NCBI RefSeq assembly: GCF_963259705.1
Contig: NC_081842.1
Coordinates: forward strand, 67,220,787 to 67,284,786
Reading direction: 5' to 3'
DNA length: 64,000 nt
Origin: Myotis daubentonii
Taxonomy: Eukaryota > Chordata > Mammalia > Chiroptera > Vespertilionidae
Shown: positions 20,814 to 30,994 of the stretch, in pieces
How positions within the stretch are numbered: the stretch's first letter is position 1
Layout of the letters: each line of letters begins with the position of its first letter
Program-made: the position numbers and the translations under genes
Notes under the pieces: model-generated
Databases searched by the model: none
Told to the model about the DNA's origin: nothing
Seen by the model: the letters and a program-made list of their open reading frames with translations, nothing else

Positions 20814-22258
20814 AAGATAAAGGGAAGACTTCAGAAATACTCTGATTAGAAGTTGAAATGGGGAAGATGGAGGTGGGCTAAGTAGAAGCAGGAAATGTTA
20901 TGATTTTGAGAGCATTTCTGGCTCATATTTGACCACTCAGAGAAAGCTAAATACTAGTAAATAACTTTCCCGAGATATAACTGACACATAACAAACTCCA
21001 CATTTTTAAAACACACATATTACCTGTGATATACATACACACCATGAAACCATTACCTGTGTATCCATCACCCTAAAGTTTCCTTCCACCTTTAAATCTT
21101 TCTCTTACTTCCTCCCTGTTTCCTTTCCACTCCCAAGCAACCACTGGTCTGTTTTTTGTCATTATATTAGTTTTCATTTTCTAGAGTCATATAAATGGAC
21201 TCACACAGTATGTCTTTTTCTCTTCTTTCTCTCATGCTTCTTTCATCAACATAAATATTTGTTAGATAAATTTTGTTGAAATTTTGCTAAGAATTTTTGC
21301 ATCTATAAATATGTGAGATATTGGTCTGTAGTTTTCTTTTTTGTAATGCCTCTTTCTGATTTAGCTATCATGGTAATTTTGGCTTCACAGAGTGAGTTGA
21401 GAAGTATTCCCTGTTCTTCAATTTTTCAAGTGTTTGTGTAGAATTGGTGATATTTCTTCCCCAAATGTTTGGTAGAATTCACCAGTGAAGCCATCTGGGC
21501 CTCTAGTTGTTTTTTTCTTTTTAACTGCAATTTTAATTTCTTTATTAGATATAGGAATATTCAGATTATTCTTTTTTTGAGAGAGAGAGCGAGAGATAGA
21601 GAGAGAGCTTGGTAATTTATGTTTTTTTCAAGAAAATTGTCCTTTTTATCTATGTTTTCAAATTTATTGAGATAAAGTTGTTCAAAATATTATATCATTC
21701 TTTTAGCATCTGTAGAATCTGTCACCACTTATTTCTGATATTGGTAATTTATATGCAATTTTCCCTAATCAATTTGTTTAGAGGTTTATCAGTTTAATTT
21801 CAAAATTCAGCTTTTAGTTTTCTCTATTATTTTTTGCTTTTCTGTTTTAATGATTTGGCTTTAATCTCAATTATTTCTTTTCTCCTTCTTACTTTGGATC
21901 TAATTTGCTCTTCTTTATCTAATTTCTAAATGTAGAAGCTGAGTCATTGATTTAATACCTTTTCTGATATAGGTGTTTAGTGTGATAAGTTTCTCTTGAA
22001 GTACTCTTCTCAATTACATTCCAAAAATTTTGATATGCTGTATTTTCATTTTCATTCAGTTCAAAATGTATTCTAGTTTCCATTTTTATTTCTTATTTGC
22101 TTAATGGCTTATTTAGAAGTATATAACACATTCCCCCATCCCCCAATTTTGAGGTATTTGCCAAGAATCATTATGCTATTGATTTCTAATTTAATTTCAT
22201 TGTGATCAGAGAACATATCCAGTATGAATTGAATCCTTTTGAATTTACTGAAATTAAA

Positions 22259-22503
22259 TTCGGGCGACAGTAGAGGTGCTGCTTGCCCTGATGGGGCCCC
22301 AATGAGAGCGGGACCATGGCGGGATGGTGGAGCAGGTGAGCGGGCGGCGCCAGGCCAAGGCAGGGTGCCAGGCGGAGCTGTGGGGCTGCGAGGCTGAGGG
22401 CATGAGCTGGGGCTATGAGCCCGGAGGTGCGAGCTGAGGTTGATCCCCGCAGGCCACCCTGAGGGACTCCGCCCATGCACGAATTTGTGCACTGGGCCCC
22501 TAG
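22259..22503 (+). mobile_element. Helitron 3' fragment
   Basis: The 3' end is clear: hairpin gcacgaatttgtgc, then actgggccccTAG with CTAG at 22500-22503, followed by T. The 5' TC end is not present, so the left border next to 'ctgaaattaaattcgg' is inferred. GC-rich body. Confidence 0.82.
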
Positions 22504-22681
22504 TGTTATATATTTACCCTGTAGTTATTTCCAGTGCTTTTCATTGTATAGATCCAGATTCCCTTCTGATATCATTTTCCTTTTGCTTGAAGTACTTACT
22601 TTAACTTTTTTCATAGTGAGGGTCTGCAGATGAATCTATCAGTTATATGTGGAAGCATTTTTACTTGGTCCTCATTTAAAA

Positions 22682-22991
22682 ATATTTTTGACAGATAGTC
22701 CCTAGCTGGTTTGGCTCAGTGGATAGAGCATCAGCCACGAACTGAAGGGTCCTGGGTTTAATTCCCATCAAAGGCACGAGCTTCGGTTGCAGGCTCGATC
22801 CTTGGCTTTGGTCCAAGCATGTGCAGGAAGCATCCAATTGATGTGTCTCTCTCACATTGATGTTTCTCTCTCTGTGTCTCTTCCCCTCTCTCCCCCCACC
22901 CCTCTCTAAAGAAAAAAAAAAAAAAAAGAGTCAATGGAAAAATATCCTTGGGTGAGGGTTAATAACAACAACAAATACATATTTTTGACAG
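22682..22991 (+). repeat. VES-type SINE
   Basis: The element is at 22695-22978. It has a tRNA-like head (ctagctggtttggctcagtggatagag) and an A-rich break, followed by the 'caatggaaaaatatccttgggtgagggtta' tail. The 13-bp duplication atatttttgacag lies at 22682-22694 and 22979-22991. Confidence 0.92.
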
Positions 22992-23199
22992 CTATAGAAC
23001 TATAGGTTGATAGGTTTCTTTTTCTTTCAATACATTTAATATATGCTATTGTCTTCTTGCTTGTAATGTTTCTAATGAGAAATATGATGTCATCCTTAGT
23101 TTTGTTCCAATGTAATGTTTTTACTCTCTGGCTGCTTTTAAGATTTTTTTTTTATCATTGGTTCTAAGCAATTTGACTATTATGTGTGTATGTTATGCT

Positions 23200-23880
23200 G
23201 TTGAGTTGGCCCCAACTCTTGGTGACCAGATGAATGAGTGATGTCCACAATGTCCTATTCTCAACAATGCTACTCAGTTCCTGTAGACCTGTGCCTATGG
23301 CTTCTTTTATGGAGTCAATCCATCTCATATTTCACTTCATGTTGTGGTCATTTTTTCCTACTGCCTTTTAGATTATTATATACCTTGATGTAATGTTCTT
23401 TGTGTTTCTTGTGTTTGGGTTCTATTGAGTTTCTAGAAGGCAGGGTTGTGGGTAAAGATGCTGTGAGGAGATTGACTTACTGATGGGAGTTTATGGAAGT
23501 TTTCTTCAGATTGATTCAATGTTGTCAGTGGAGTAGGAAGCAAGGTTACTGGCTGAGACTAAGAGATTTGGGCATGAGAGAAGGTATAAAGTTGTCATTT
23601 AGGAGGTTAGAAGAATCAAAGGAGCAGGGAACTATAATATTGTCTTCAGGCATCTTTAAGGGTTTAACTAAAATTAATAATCATAAAGTCTGCTTGGTTA
23701 GTTGTTTTTCTCTTCCCAGTTTCAGCTGCAAGGGTGCAGATGTTACAGTAACTCAGAGTGGGCCAGGGAGTTGAGAGTGTATGCAGGGAATGATTATACT
23801 GATTGATCACTGGATATATCTACATCAATGTTCCTTAAACAGGGTGGAAGCTATTAGAAGGCAGTTTTTTTGTTTGTTGT
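23200..23880. other. Intergenic DNA without recognised features
   Basis: No gene or confident repeat. A 93-codon chance frame (23493-23774) has no recognisable domain. Confidence 0.45.
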
Positions 23881-24125
23881 TTTCTTTTTTTTTAAAATAT
23901 GTTTTATTGGTTTTCTACAGAGAGGAAGGGAGAGGGATAGAGAGTTAGAAACATCGATGAGAGAGAAACACCGATCAGCTGCCTCCTGCATGCCCCCCAC
24001 TGGGGATGTGCCCACAACCAAGGTACATGCTCTTGACTGGAATCGAACCTGGGATCCTTGAGTCCACAGGCCAACGCTCTACCCACTGAGCCAAACCGGT
24101 TCTGGCTGTTTGTTGCTTTCTTTTA
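23872..24125 (-). repeat. VES-type SINE
   Basis: Antisense copy, body about 23889-24107, ending 'gagccaaaccggttctggc'. Imperfect duplication gtttgttgttttctttt / gtttgttgctttctttt on either side. Confidence 0.9.
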
Positions 24126-24784
24126 TTTTTTTGTTTTTGCATCTAGGTGTTGAATACGAATTTGTTGATCCATGTATGGGTGTGTGTTAGTAGTAGAAAA
24201 CCAGGGGTTAAAGGAAGTTGTCTTTTGGAGCAAATTAACTCCGTTTTTGATGACTGCTTTGTAAAGTCCTTCACATGGCCTACTCAGCTCTGCCTGTTCC
24301 AGCTCCAGACCATTAGGGCAGGTACCTCATACCAAGCGCCCACAGTTCTCTGAACTCCAAACATACTGGACTTTCCCCCAACTTTTGCATTTGGCACACA
24401 TGTGGCTCCCTCTGCATGTGGCTCCCTCTGCTTTTCAGCTTTCTGAGTAATTAAAACATTCCTATAAGCTTAGTATTTACTTAGTATGCCTACTTCTTAG
24501 CACTTGTCACAGTTTTAATTTTACATTTGTGTCATTGATAGCTGTTTGCTACTATGCTTAAGCTTCCTGTGAACAAGACCTGGCCTGCTTTTAGGCCCTG
24601 CTGAACCTAGCATAGTCTCTGGCACACTGGTAATAAACATTTATAAGTAAGTAGAGGTGAAAGCAAGTAAGTGTGATGTGTGAATCTTGGTGTGGAGAGC
24701 ATCATCTTCCTTTTAGGGAATTCAGAGAGTTCACAAGAAACTTGCTAATGCTACATGCCAACCTCCAAAGCTTGGCCTGGAATC

Positions 24785-25021
24785 TCGTAGGGCAGTGGTT
24801 TTCAACCTTCCTAATACCGGGACCCTTTAATTCAGTTCCTCATGTTGTGGTGACCCGCAATTTCATTGTTAGAAATTGAATATAATTAAAGCATAGTGAT
24901 TAATCACAAAACAATTGTAATTATATATGTGTTTTCCAATGGTCTTAGGCGACCCCTGTGAAAGGGTCATTGGACCCCCAAAGGGGTCGCGACCCACAGG
25001 TTGAGAACCGCTGGCGTAGAG
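24785..25021 (+). mobile_element. hAT element (SPIN/URR1-like) beside the SPICE1 promoter
   Basis: The element is at 24793-25013, starting cagtggttttcaacc and ending ggttgagaaccgctg. The flanks tcgtaggg (24785-24792) and gcgtagag (25014-25021) match at 6 of 8, a decayed hAT duplication. It is a shorter variant than the 3163 copy, lacking part of the middle. Its right end lies only about 120 bp upstream of the SPICE1 X-box. Confidence 0.87.
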
Positions 25022-25740
25022 CGTATTTGGGACGAAGGTAGGGCGCACAAGAACCTTTTATTCCCACAGTCTCTGTGGGCGGCGCCTGCGTACTGGCCTC
25101 GCCGGATATACGCAAGGAGTGGGGCGGGGCTCCCGTAACCTAGGCAACAACCCGGAAGCGGCGGGCTGCGTTTACCTGTGGCGGGCCGGGCGGTTCTGGT
25201 GCCTGAAGTTTTTGGTGGTGGAAAGCGGCGGTCGGGAACGGCCAGGCAGGTTGAGGTGACGGGGCGGAGTCCTGCAGGCTTCAGCCCCACCGAGTCGTAG
25301 GGAACCGGCTACAGTGCGCGGTGGGGGCGCCTTTCGGTTCCCTGGGGACCCCGGCGCCTGGGTAGAGGATCTGGCGACGGGAAGCGCACCCGCGACTCTG
25401 CGTGCGCTGAGAGAGTGTGTGCGTTTCTGGATGTGTGTCCGGGCGGGTTTGCGTCTAGCGCGCGCCCTCCCAGAGCCCCCCGAGCGCGCGCTCCGCTCCG
25501 CGTTCGGGCATTTGTGCACCGAGCTAGAAACTGGGGGGGCCCTCCTGTGTGGCTTTCGAGGGGTCTGCGGTCTAGCGGGAGAAACAGTGCCCGGCGCACT
25601 CGGGGACCCGGAGGGTTCCTCCAGTCGGTGGGATGGCCAGGAAAGGGCTTGTCCGGAGGGGCCGCCGGAATGGGGTTTGGGGACCGAGTGGGCGTTCACC
25701 CCGGGGAGCAGGGCATGAAAGTTTGAAGGGAGTTCCAGAC
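25020..25740 (+). promoter_or_regulatory. SPICE1: CpG-rich promoter and probable first exon of SPICE1
   Basis: A CpG-dense island begins right after the hAT element and continues to about 25,740. Near its start are a GC box (ggggcggggc, 25121-25130), an X-box (25135-25148) and an ETS site (ccggaagc, 25152-25159), with no TATA box. This cluster suggests transcription starting within roughly 25,150-25,230. The untranslated first exon must end in a GT donor soon after; GCAG|GTTGAG (25249/25250) and GAG|GTGACG (25255/25256) are candidates, and I cannot choose. The long reverse frame (25172-26011) is a GC artefact. Confidence 0.72.
25135..25148 (+). promoter_or_regulatory. SPICE1: RFX X-box palindrome
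   Basis: GTAACC TA GGCAAC matches the vertebrate X-box consensus GTNRCC(N0-3)RGYAAC at every position. X-boxes bind RFX factors that switch on ciliary and centriolar genes. It sits between a GC box and an ETS site in the SPICE1 promoter. Confidence 0.8.
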
Positions 25741-26394
25741 AGGGCGTGAAGAATGGGTAGAGTTCTCTGTGGCAACCAGAGCTTTGTTTTAGGATGTGGG
25801 GAAGACTTGGGAGGAGGGAAAGCTGGAGAGTCAGCCTGGCCGCACGGGGAGGGAGCGGTGGGGTGGGGGAGAGGGTCTGGGTGCCAGGCTGTGTTGGATT
25901 CCTCTGCAGGGAGGGCTGGGGGAGGCGAGGCGTTTGAGCTGTACTCTGGTCTTTCGTCTGGGGGACAGTGTTTGGAAAGATGTCTCCTTTTTCCTTTGAC
26001 CAGTTTTCCACCAGCCAGGGTGGATTTGCTTAAAATCCTTGAGGGGCTTCCCGGATGTCTTTAGGATGGTGTTCACGTTGCTGGGGCTCACAAGTCCGCG
26101 CTCTGGTCTCTGCCTTTCTTTTCATTGTCTTTCTAGCCTTTCACCATCGAAAATCTTTGTTGGTAAAACCGAACTTCTCACACCCTTTGTAAACGCCCCG
26201 CTTCCCCAGCACGTTTTCTTCCCTCTTCCAACTTTTATTCATTAACTGGAGCTCTCAGCTTAAACATTTGTGGGGGAATTCGAGGGAAGAGGCAGGCGTT
26301 TCTTACTACACAGAGTGAGGTGTTTCCACGACACTGAATTTACTTGGCACAATTCTCTCTTATTACAATTACTCATTTAATTGTGGTCTGATAA

Positions 26395-26515
26395 ACTCTA
26401 AGCTCTGTGAGGGTGCAGACTACTCTATTTTCTTGCAGTTTCTGTACCTGGCTCTTGCATGTGCTTTCAAAATATTTGTTGAAATAACATGTGGATGATG
26501 AAGTGAGTGAGTGAA
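26395..26515 (+). repeat. L2-like 3' end
   Basis: 'aagctctgtgagggtgcagactactc', 'gtacctggctcttgcatgtgc' and 'aaatatttgttgaaa' follow the L2 3' end pattern. Confidence 0.5.
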
Positions 26516-27709
26516 TTAGTGAAAGGAAGATCAATTAGGAGAAATAACGAGAGTCCAGACAAATCATTTGTAGTAGAGATGAAGAGGAGGGGACAAAGAA
26601 GGGAGGTATTTCAGGGAAAGAATAAATTCTGGCATCTGATTGACTGTGAGACACGAAGAGAAGGTGATGCTAAGGCTTTAAATTGGAACACCTAGAAGGA
26701 TGGTAATTCTGTAGGTTGAGGTGACTCAGCATTTACTGAGCAAGCCAATCAGATATCAAGAACTAGAGGTTGGCAGTGTGTATGTGTGTGTGTGTGGGGG
26801 GGGGGGGCATGGGGAGTAAGCTGTATTTGGACTCTTCTGTATCTGAGATATGTGTACAAAAGGCAGTTGGAAATGAACATTTGGTGTTTTGCAGAAAGGT
26901 GTGGATTCTTGATTTGTGATTTATTTCATTTCACAGTGTGTGTGTGTCCAGTGTATTCATAACTTTGCTGAGGGGAGTGGGAGAGATCAGTGGGGGAAGA
27001 TGTGAACTCCCCCTTGGTGATCTAGAAACTCAGCTCCCTGGGAGCCAGCACCTCATTAGATTTGTTTACTGTGGTATCTCCAGTGTCCTGCCAGTGCCTG
27101 GTATGTGGTAGACTCTCAAAAACAGTTAACAGGATGAAGAGAGATGGTCTCCAGTGGGAAGACAAGAGGACTGAGGTAGAACTGGGTACAGATCTTGATT
27201 ATGTGGTATGTGAGGAGGGGCCAACAGAGCCCCGCAAAGAAATGGAGAAAAGAATAGGAGAGAAACCAGGAGAAAGTATTGTGGGAGCCAAGGGAGGGGG
27301 GTCTTCCAGGAGTGGGAGCCTGCAGAGCTGGAAAGGCCTGAGAAATAAGAAGAGCCCAATGGTCTTAGCAATTAGAAAGGGTCCAATATTTTTAGTAATT
27401 AGGAAGCTATTGGTATTTTAGGTTTTCTAGGCTGTGCTAATTATTTGACTCCTTAGCACCACAAAGTCTGTTCCTTGGTTGAGAAAAATGTGGTCACCAT
27501 TATTGGTGATGTTCAAGAGGACACTTTTCAGTGCAAAGATGGTTCCTGTGTTGCAAAAGTTTTTAAGTGTAACTGGAGCTCAGTGACTAGAAGTGCTGAA
27601 ATATGCCTCTCCTTCATGAAGGTTAGTGAAAGGAAGTCCAGAGGAGGGATAGCTTGGTTACACCTTTGATTTTACCATACAGAGGCTGGAATTTAGAGCT
27701 GGCCAGTAT

Positions 27710-28650
27710 GTTAGTTTTCTATGCTGTATAACAAATGACCACAAACTTACAACAGTATATAAGTATTTCTCTCTTTACCATGACCAGCATGGCTAGAGAG
27801 CGGACACGAGTCCTGAGTAGGGGCGGCGGGGGATTGGGAAAATGAAAGAGATAGACACAGAGACAGTAGGGAAAGCTGGGACAGGGTGGGACAGCTGGCC
27901 CTCTGATGAAGAAGAGACAGTGACCCAGAGCCGGGGCAGCGCGTTTATTTTATGCAGTATGATTCCAGGAAGTTTTACTAGAGTTTAAGACAAAGGAAAT
28001 TATGGGAAATCATGGTTAAAGATCAAGCTGCAATTCTTCATTCTTGTAGCTTCTTTGTAATTGTCACTCCTGGCTGAGCCTGGATAATTGCATCTGTTAC
28101 TGGCACCTGGCTGAACTTAAATAATGAAACCCACCCCCTGGCACCTGAGCTAAAATAAAGGTCAGGTTGACAACATACCTGCCTCTGGCATGGTATGTTT
28201 CCAGGACATGGCTCTGCCAACGCCACTGGACTCAGCTGACAATAATCAAAGAAATGCTCATGTGCCTTCCCAGGCACTTTCTACAACAGTATTCATTTAT
28301 TATCTCACAACTTCTGTGGGTAAGGAGTTTGGACATGGTTTACCTGGAGACTGTAGGGTCTCAAAGTTGTGATTGAAGTATTGGTGGTCTACATTCTCCT
28401 CTGGAGGCTCAGCTTGGGAAAAATCTGCTGCCAGGTTCACCTCACTCAGGTTGTTGGCAGAATTCATTTCCCTGCGGCTGTATGACTGAAAGGTCTTGGC
28501 TTCTTACTACCTTTCTGCTGGAGGCTGCCCACAGTTGTTTGAGTTTCTTGCTCCAGGCCATTTTCATAGGCAGTCACAACACGGCAGTTTGCTTTTCAAG
28601 GCCAGCAGGAAAGAATCTTTTGCTCTTTCTCCTAAGACAGAGTATAATAC
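27710..28650 (+). repeat. Old MaLR/ERVL-type-like repeat, split by a solo LTR
   Basis: 'gttttctatgctgtataacaaatgaccacaaactta' before the solo LTR and 'attcatttattatctcacaacttctgtgggtaaggag', 'ttggcagaattcatttccctgcggctgtatgactgaa' after it belong to one old mammalian dispersed repeat. I remember the consensus but not its name with certainty. Confidence 0.5.
27752..28291 (-). mobile_element. Solo LTR of an endogenous retrovirus
   Basis: A 528-bp element (27758-28285) is flanked by a perfect 6-bp duplication, acagta (27752-27757 and 28286-28291). On the minus strand it starts TGTAGAAAGTGCC and carries a polyadenylation signal (AATAAA, plus-strand tttatt near 27,943) in an R-like region. A pyrimidine-rich U5 with tgtctctgtgtctatctctttc follows. 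It ends in TA where CA is expected. The 6-bp duplication suggests a class II (beta-type) retrovirus. No internal genes remain. Confidence 0.75.
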
Positions 28651-28699
28651 AGCGGTTGCCAAAAGCAGGTTTACAGTAGTAAGTATGTGAGTTTATTCT

Positions 28700-29690
28700 G
28701 TATTACTATTTATTAATTATTATATTCTTTTCCATACAAACAACTATAAACCTACTTTTGCCCATCCCTGTATGAGGATTCCAATTTTTTCATATTCTTG
28801 CCAATGCTTGTTATTTCCATCTTTTTTATAACCATCCTACCAGGTGTGAGGTCTCATTTCCCTATTGACTAATTATGTTGGACATCTTTTCATGTGCCTA
28901 TTGACCCTTAGACATTTAAAAATATGGATTATTTGTTTTTATTGTTGAGTTTTAAGAGTTCTTTATATATTCTGAATGCACATTCCTTATAAGATTTATG
29001 ATTTGAAAATATTTTCTTCCACTCTTTTCAATTCCTTAATGATGTTCTTGGAAACACAACAGTTTTTAATTTTGATATAGTCCAATTAATTTTTTTCTTG
29101 GTTGCTTGTGCTTTTAGTGTCAAATCTGAGAAACCATTTCTTAATCTACTAGTAAGATTCATGAAGATTTGAACTTATATTTTCTTCTAGGTGTTTTTTA
29201 CTTTTAGCTTTTCTTTAGAAAAAATATATTTTATTGAGTTTTTACAGAGAGGAAGGGAGAGGGATAGAGAGTTAGAAACATCGATGAGAGAGAAACATTG
29301 ATCAGCTGCCTCCTGCACACCCTCTACTGGGGATGTGCCCGCAACCAAGGTACATGCCCTTGACCGGAATCGAACCTGGGACCCCTCAGTCCGCAGGCTG
29401 ACGCTCTATCCACTGAGCCAAACCAGCCTGAGCTACTTTTAGCTTTTACATTTAAGTCTGTGGCCCATTTTAAGTAATTTTTATATATGTTGTGAGTTAT
29501 GGGTCCTACTTCATTTTTTTTTTTTTATGAAGATATCCAGTTGTTCCAGCACTGTTTACTGAAAAGATTGTTCTTTCCACATTGAATTGTTTCTTGGCAC
29601 CCTTGTTGAATATAAACTGATCATAAATATAAGGGTTTGTTTGGACTTCTGTTTCATTCTATATCGTTTTAAATTGGTATTTATGGCTCC
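28700..29690 (-). repeat. Old L1 ORF2 fragment
   Basis: Antisense L1 sequence, with 'ttcttgccaatgcttgttatt', 'aggtgtgaggtctcatttccc', 'gagttctttatatattctgaatgc' and 'tgatatagtccaatta'. It is old and interrupted by a VES SINE at 29213-29433. Confidence 0.85.
29199..29447 (-). repeat. VES-type SINE
   Basis: Antisense copy with body 29213-29433. The 14-bp duplication tacttttagctttt is perfect at 29199-29212 and 29434-29447. Confidence 0.93.
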
Positions 29691-29739
29691 GACACTTAAC
29701 TGTATCACCTTCATAGTTGGTTAACTCTCTGTCATTTAA

Positions 29740-29900
29740 CTATTACTCTTGTCTTTAAAATGAGTAATAAATAGTAAATACTTCGTGGAATTATTGTAAG
29801 GATTAAAGGAGATAATATGTGGGAAGAGCTTAGAACAGTGCCTGGATTGTAGAAAACACTCAATATGTGTTAGCTATTGCCATATTACCACCATCACTGT
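29740..29900 (+). repeat. MIR SINE 3' part
   Basis: 'aaaatgagtaataaatag', 'ggaattattgtaaggattaaaggagataatatg' and 'gcttagaacagtgcctgg' follow the MIR 3' half. Confidence 0.8.
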
Positions 29901-30060
29901 CATCATGATCACCATGATCACATCATCACTAGCACCATCATAAAACTTAAGTGTTATTTTCTAAGTTGTATGTGATTTATTTTTGGGGTTCAGGTGGAAA
30001 GTTCTATGATTATTTAGGTGTATAAAGAAGTTCTAGTCTGGGAGTCATGTTGCTTTTTAA

Positions 30061-30065
<5 letters not shown>

Positions 30066-30127
<62 letters not shown>
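30066..30127 (+). repeat. (AT)n(AC)n microsatellite
   Basis: Alternating AT then AC dinucleotides directly abut the CTAG end of the Helitron at 30128. Confidence 0.95.
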
Positions 30128-30131
<4 letters not shown>

Positions 30132-30994
30132 AGGCCTGGTGCACAAAAATTTGTGCACTCGGGGGGGAAGGGGCGTCTCTCAGCCCGGCCTGTGCCCTCT
30201 CGCAGTCTGGGACCCCTCGGGAGATAACGACCTGCTGGCTTAGGCCTGCTCCCGGGTGGCAGAGGGCAGGCCCAATCTCTAGGTGCAGCCCCTGGTCGGG
30301 CTCAGAGCAGGGCCGATTGGGGAATTGGGGCGCCGCCCCCTGTCATGCACAGAGCAGGGCGGATTGGAAGGTTGCGATGCCACCCTCAGTCACGCTCAGG
30401 GTAGGGCCGATTGGGGGGTTGGGGTACCGTCCCCTGTCACACTCAAGGCAGGGTCGATGGGGAGGTTGCGGTGCCACCCCCTGTCACGCACAGAGCAGGG
30501 CCCATCAGGGGGTTGGGGAGCTCCCCCCTGTCACGCACAGAGCAGGGCCCATCAGGGGGTTGGGGAGCTCCCCCCCTGTCACGCACAGAGCAGAGCGGAT
30601 CAGGGGGTTGGGGCGCTGCCAGTGTCACACTCAGGGCAGGGCCGATGGGGAGGTTATAGCTCTTCCCCATCACACACAGAGCAGGGCCCGTGGGGTGGGG
30701 GGATTGGGGCGCTGCACCCTGTCACACACAGAGCCGCAGGGCGATCAGGAGGTTGGGGAGCTCCCCCCATCAGGCACAGAGCAGGGCCGATCAGGGGTTG
30801 GGGCGCCTTCCCTTGTCACAAACAGAGCAGGGCCGATAGGGAGGCTGTGGCCCCGCCCCCTGTCACACATGTAGCCACAGGGTGATCAGGGGGTTTGGGC
30901 GCTGCCCCCTGTCATGCTGATCCCAGTGCCGGGAGACCTTGCACCTCCGCTGATCCCGGTGCTGGGAGGCATATTACCCTTTTACTATATAGGA
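30128..30994 (-). mobile_element. Helitron with internal minisatellite, first of a same-strand pair
   Basis: The 3' end CTAG lies at 30128-30131 (minus reading), with the hairpin gcacaaaaatttgtgc. The 5' end is TCCTATATAGTAAAAGGG at 30994. Between about 30,290 and 30,890 at least ten imperfect units of about 45-60 bp, each with 'cagagcagggc' and 'ggttggggcgc'-like parts, form a minisatellite. That array explains the long repetitive reading frames (275 and 200 codons), which are not genes. Confidence 0.88.
30290..30890. repeat. GC-rich minisatellite inside the Helitron
   Basis: The core 'acagagcagggccgatcagggggttgg...ccctgtcac' recurs at about 30,301, 30,348, 30,488, 30,535, 30,585, 30,675, 30,774 and 30,820, with looser copies between. 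Two neighbouring units (about 30,488 and 30,535) are almost identical at a spacing of about 47 bp. Confidence 0.85.

Larger units (their letters stand above)
18563..20817 (-). mobile_element. Helitron, second of the pair, split by an L1-type insertion
   Basis: The 3' end CTAG lies at 18563-18566, with the hairpin gcatgaaatccgtgc following in plus reading. The body is short (18567-18691). After the 2.1-kb L1-type insertion it resumes at 20798 and ends with the 5' TC (plus-strand GA at 20816-20817, followed by T). Without the insertion the element would be about 133 bp long, so it is an internally deleted copy. Confidence 0.8.
20956..23200 (-). repeat. Old L1 copy (3' end to ORF1 region), interrupted
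   Basis: Antisense L1. The 3' end is at about 20,956-21,240 ('accatgaaaccattacc', 'cctaaagtttccttccacc'). ORF2 reverse-transcriptase stretches follow (to 21,530, including 'ggtagaattcaccagtgaagccatctgggcc'), then endonuclease-region sequence (to 22,258), and from 22,504 ORF1-region sequence up to about 23,200. It is strongly decayed. A Helitron fragment (22,259-22,503) and a SINE (22,695-22,978) are inserted in it. Confidence 0.75.

Noticed and set aside
25172..26011. 279-codon minus-strand frame over the SPICE1 promoter
   Set aside because: GC-rich CpG-island sequence often keeps all frames open. The frame covers the promoter and first exon, is Pro/Ser/Arg-rich and has no domain.
27062..27421. 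119-codon plus-strand frame in SPICE1 intron 1
   Set aside because: No domain or splice context; it starts in an L2-like fragment and reads through ordinary intron sequence.
30047..30874. 275-codon repetitive frame, possible secreted repeat protein
   Set aside because: It begins in an (AT)n(AC)n microsatellite and consists of a Helitron minisatellite; other frames over the same array are open too.
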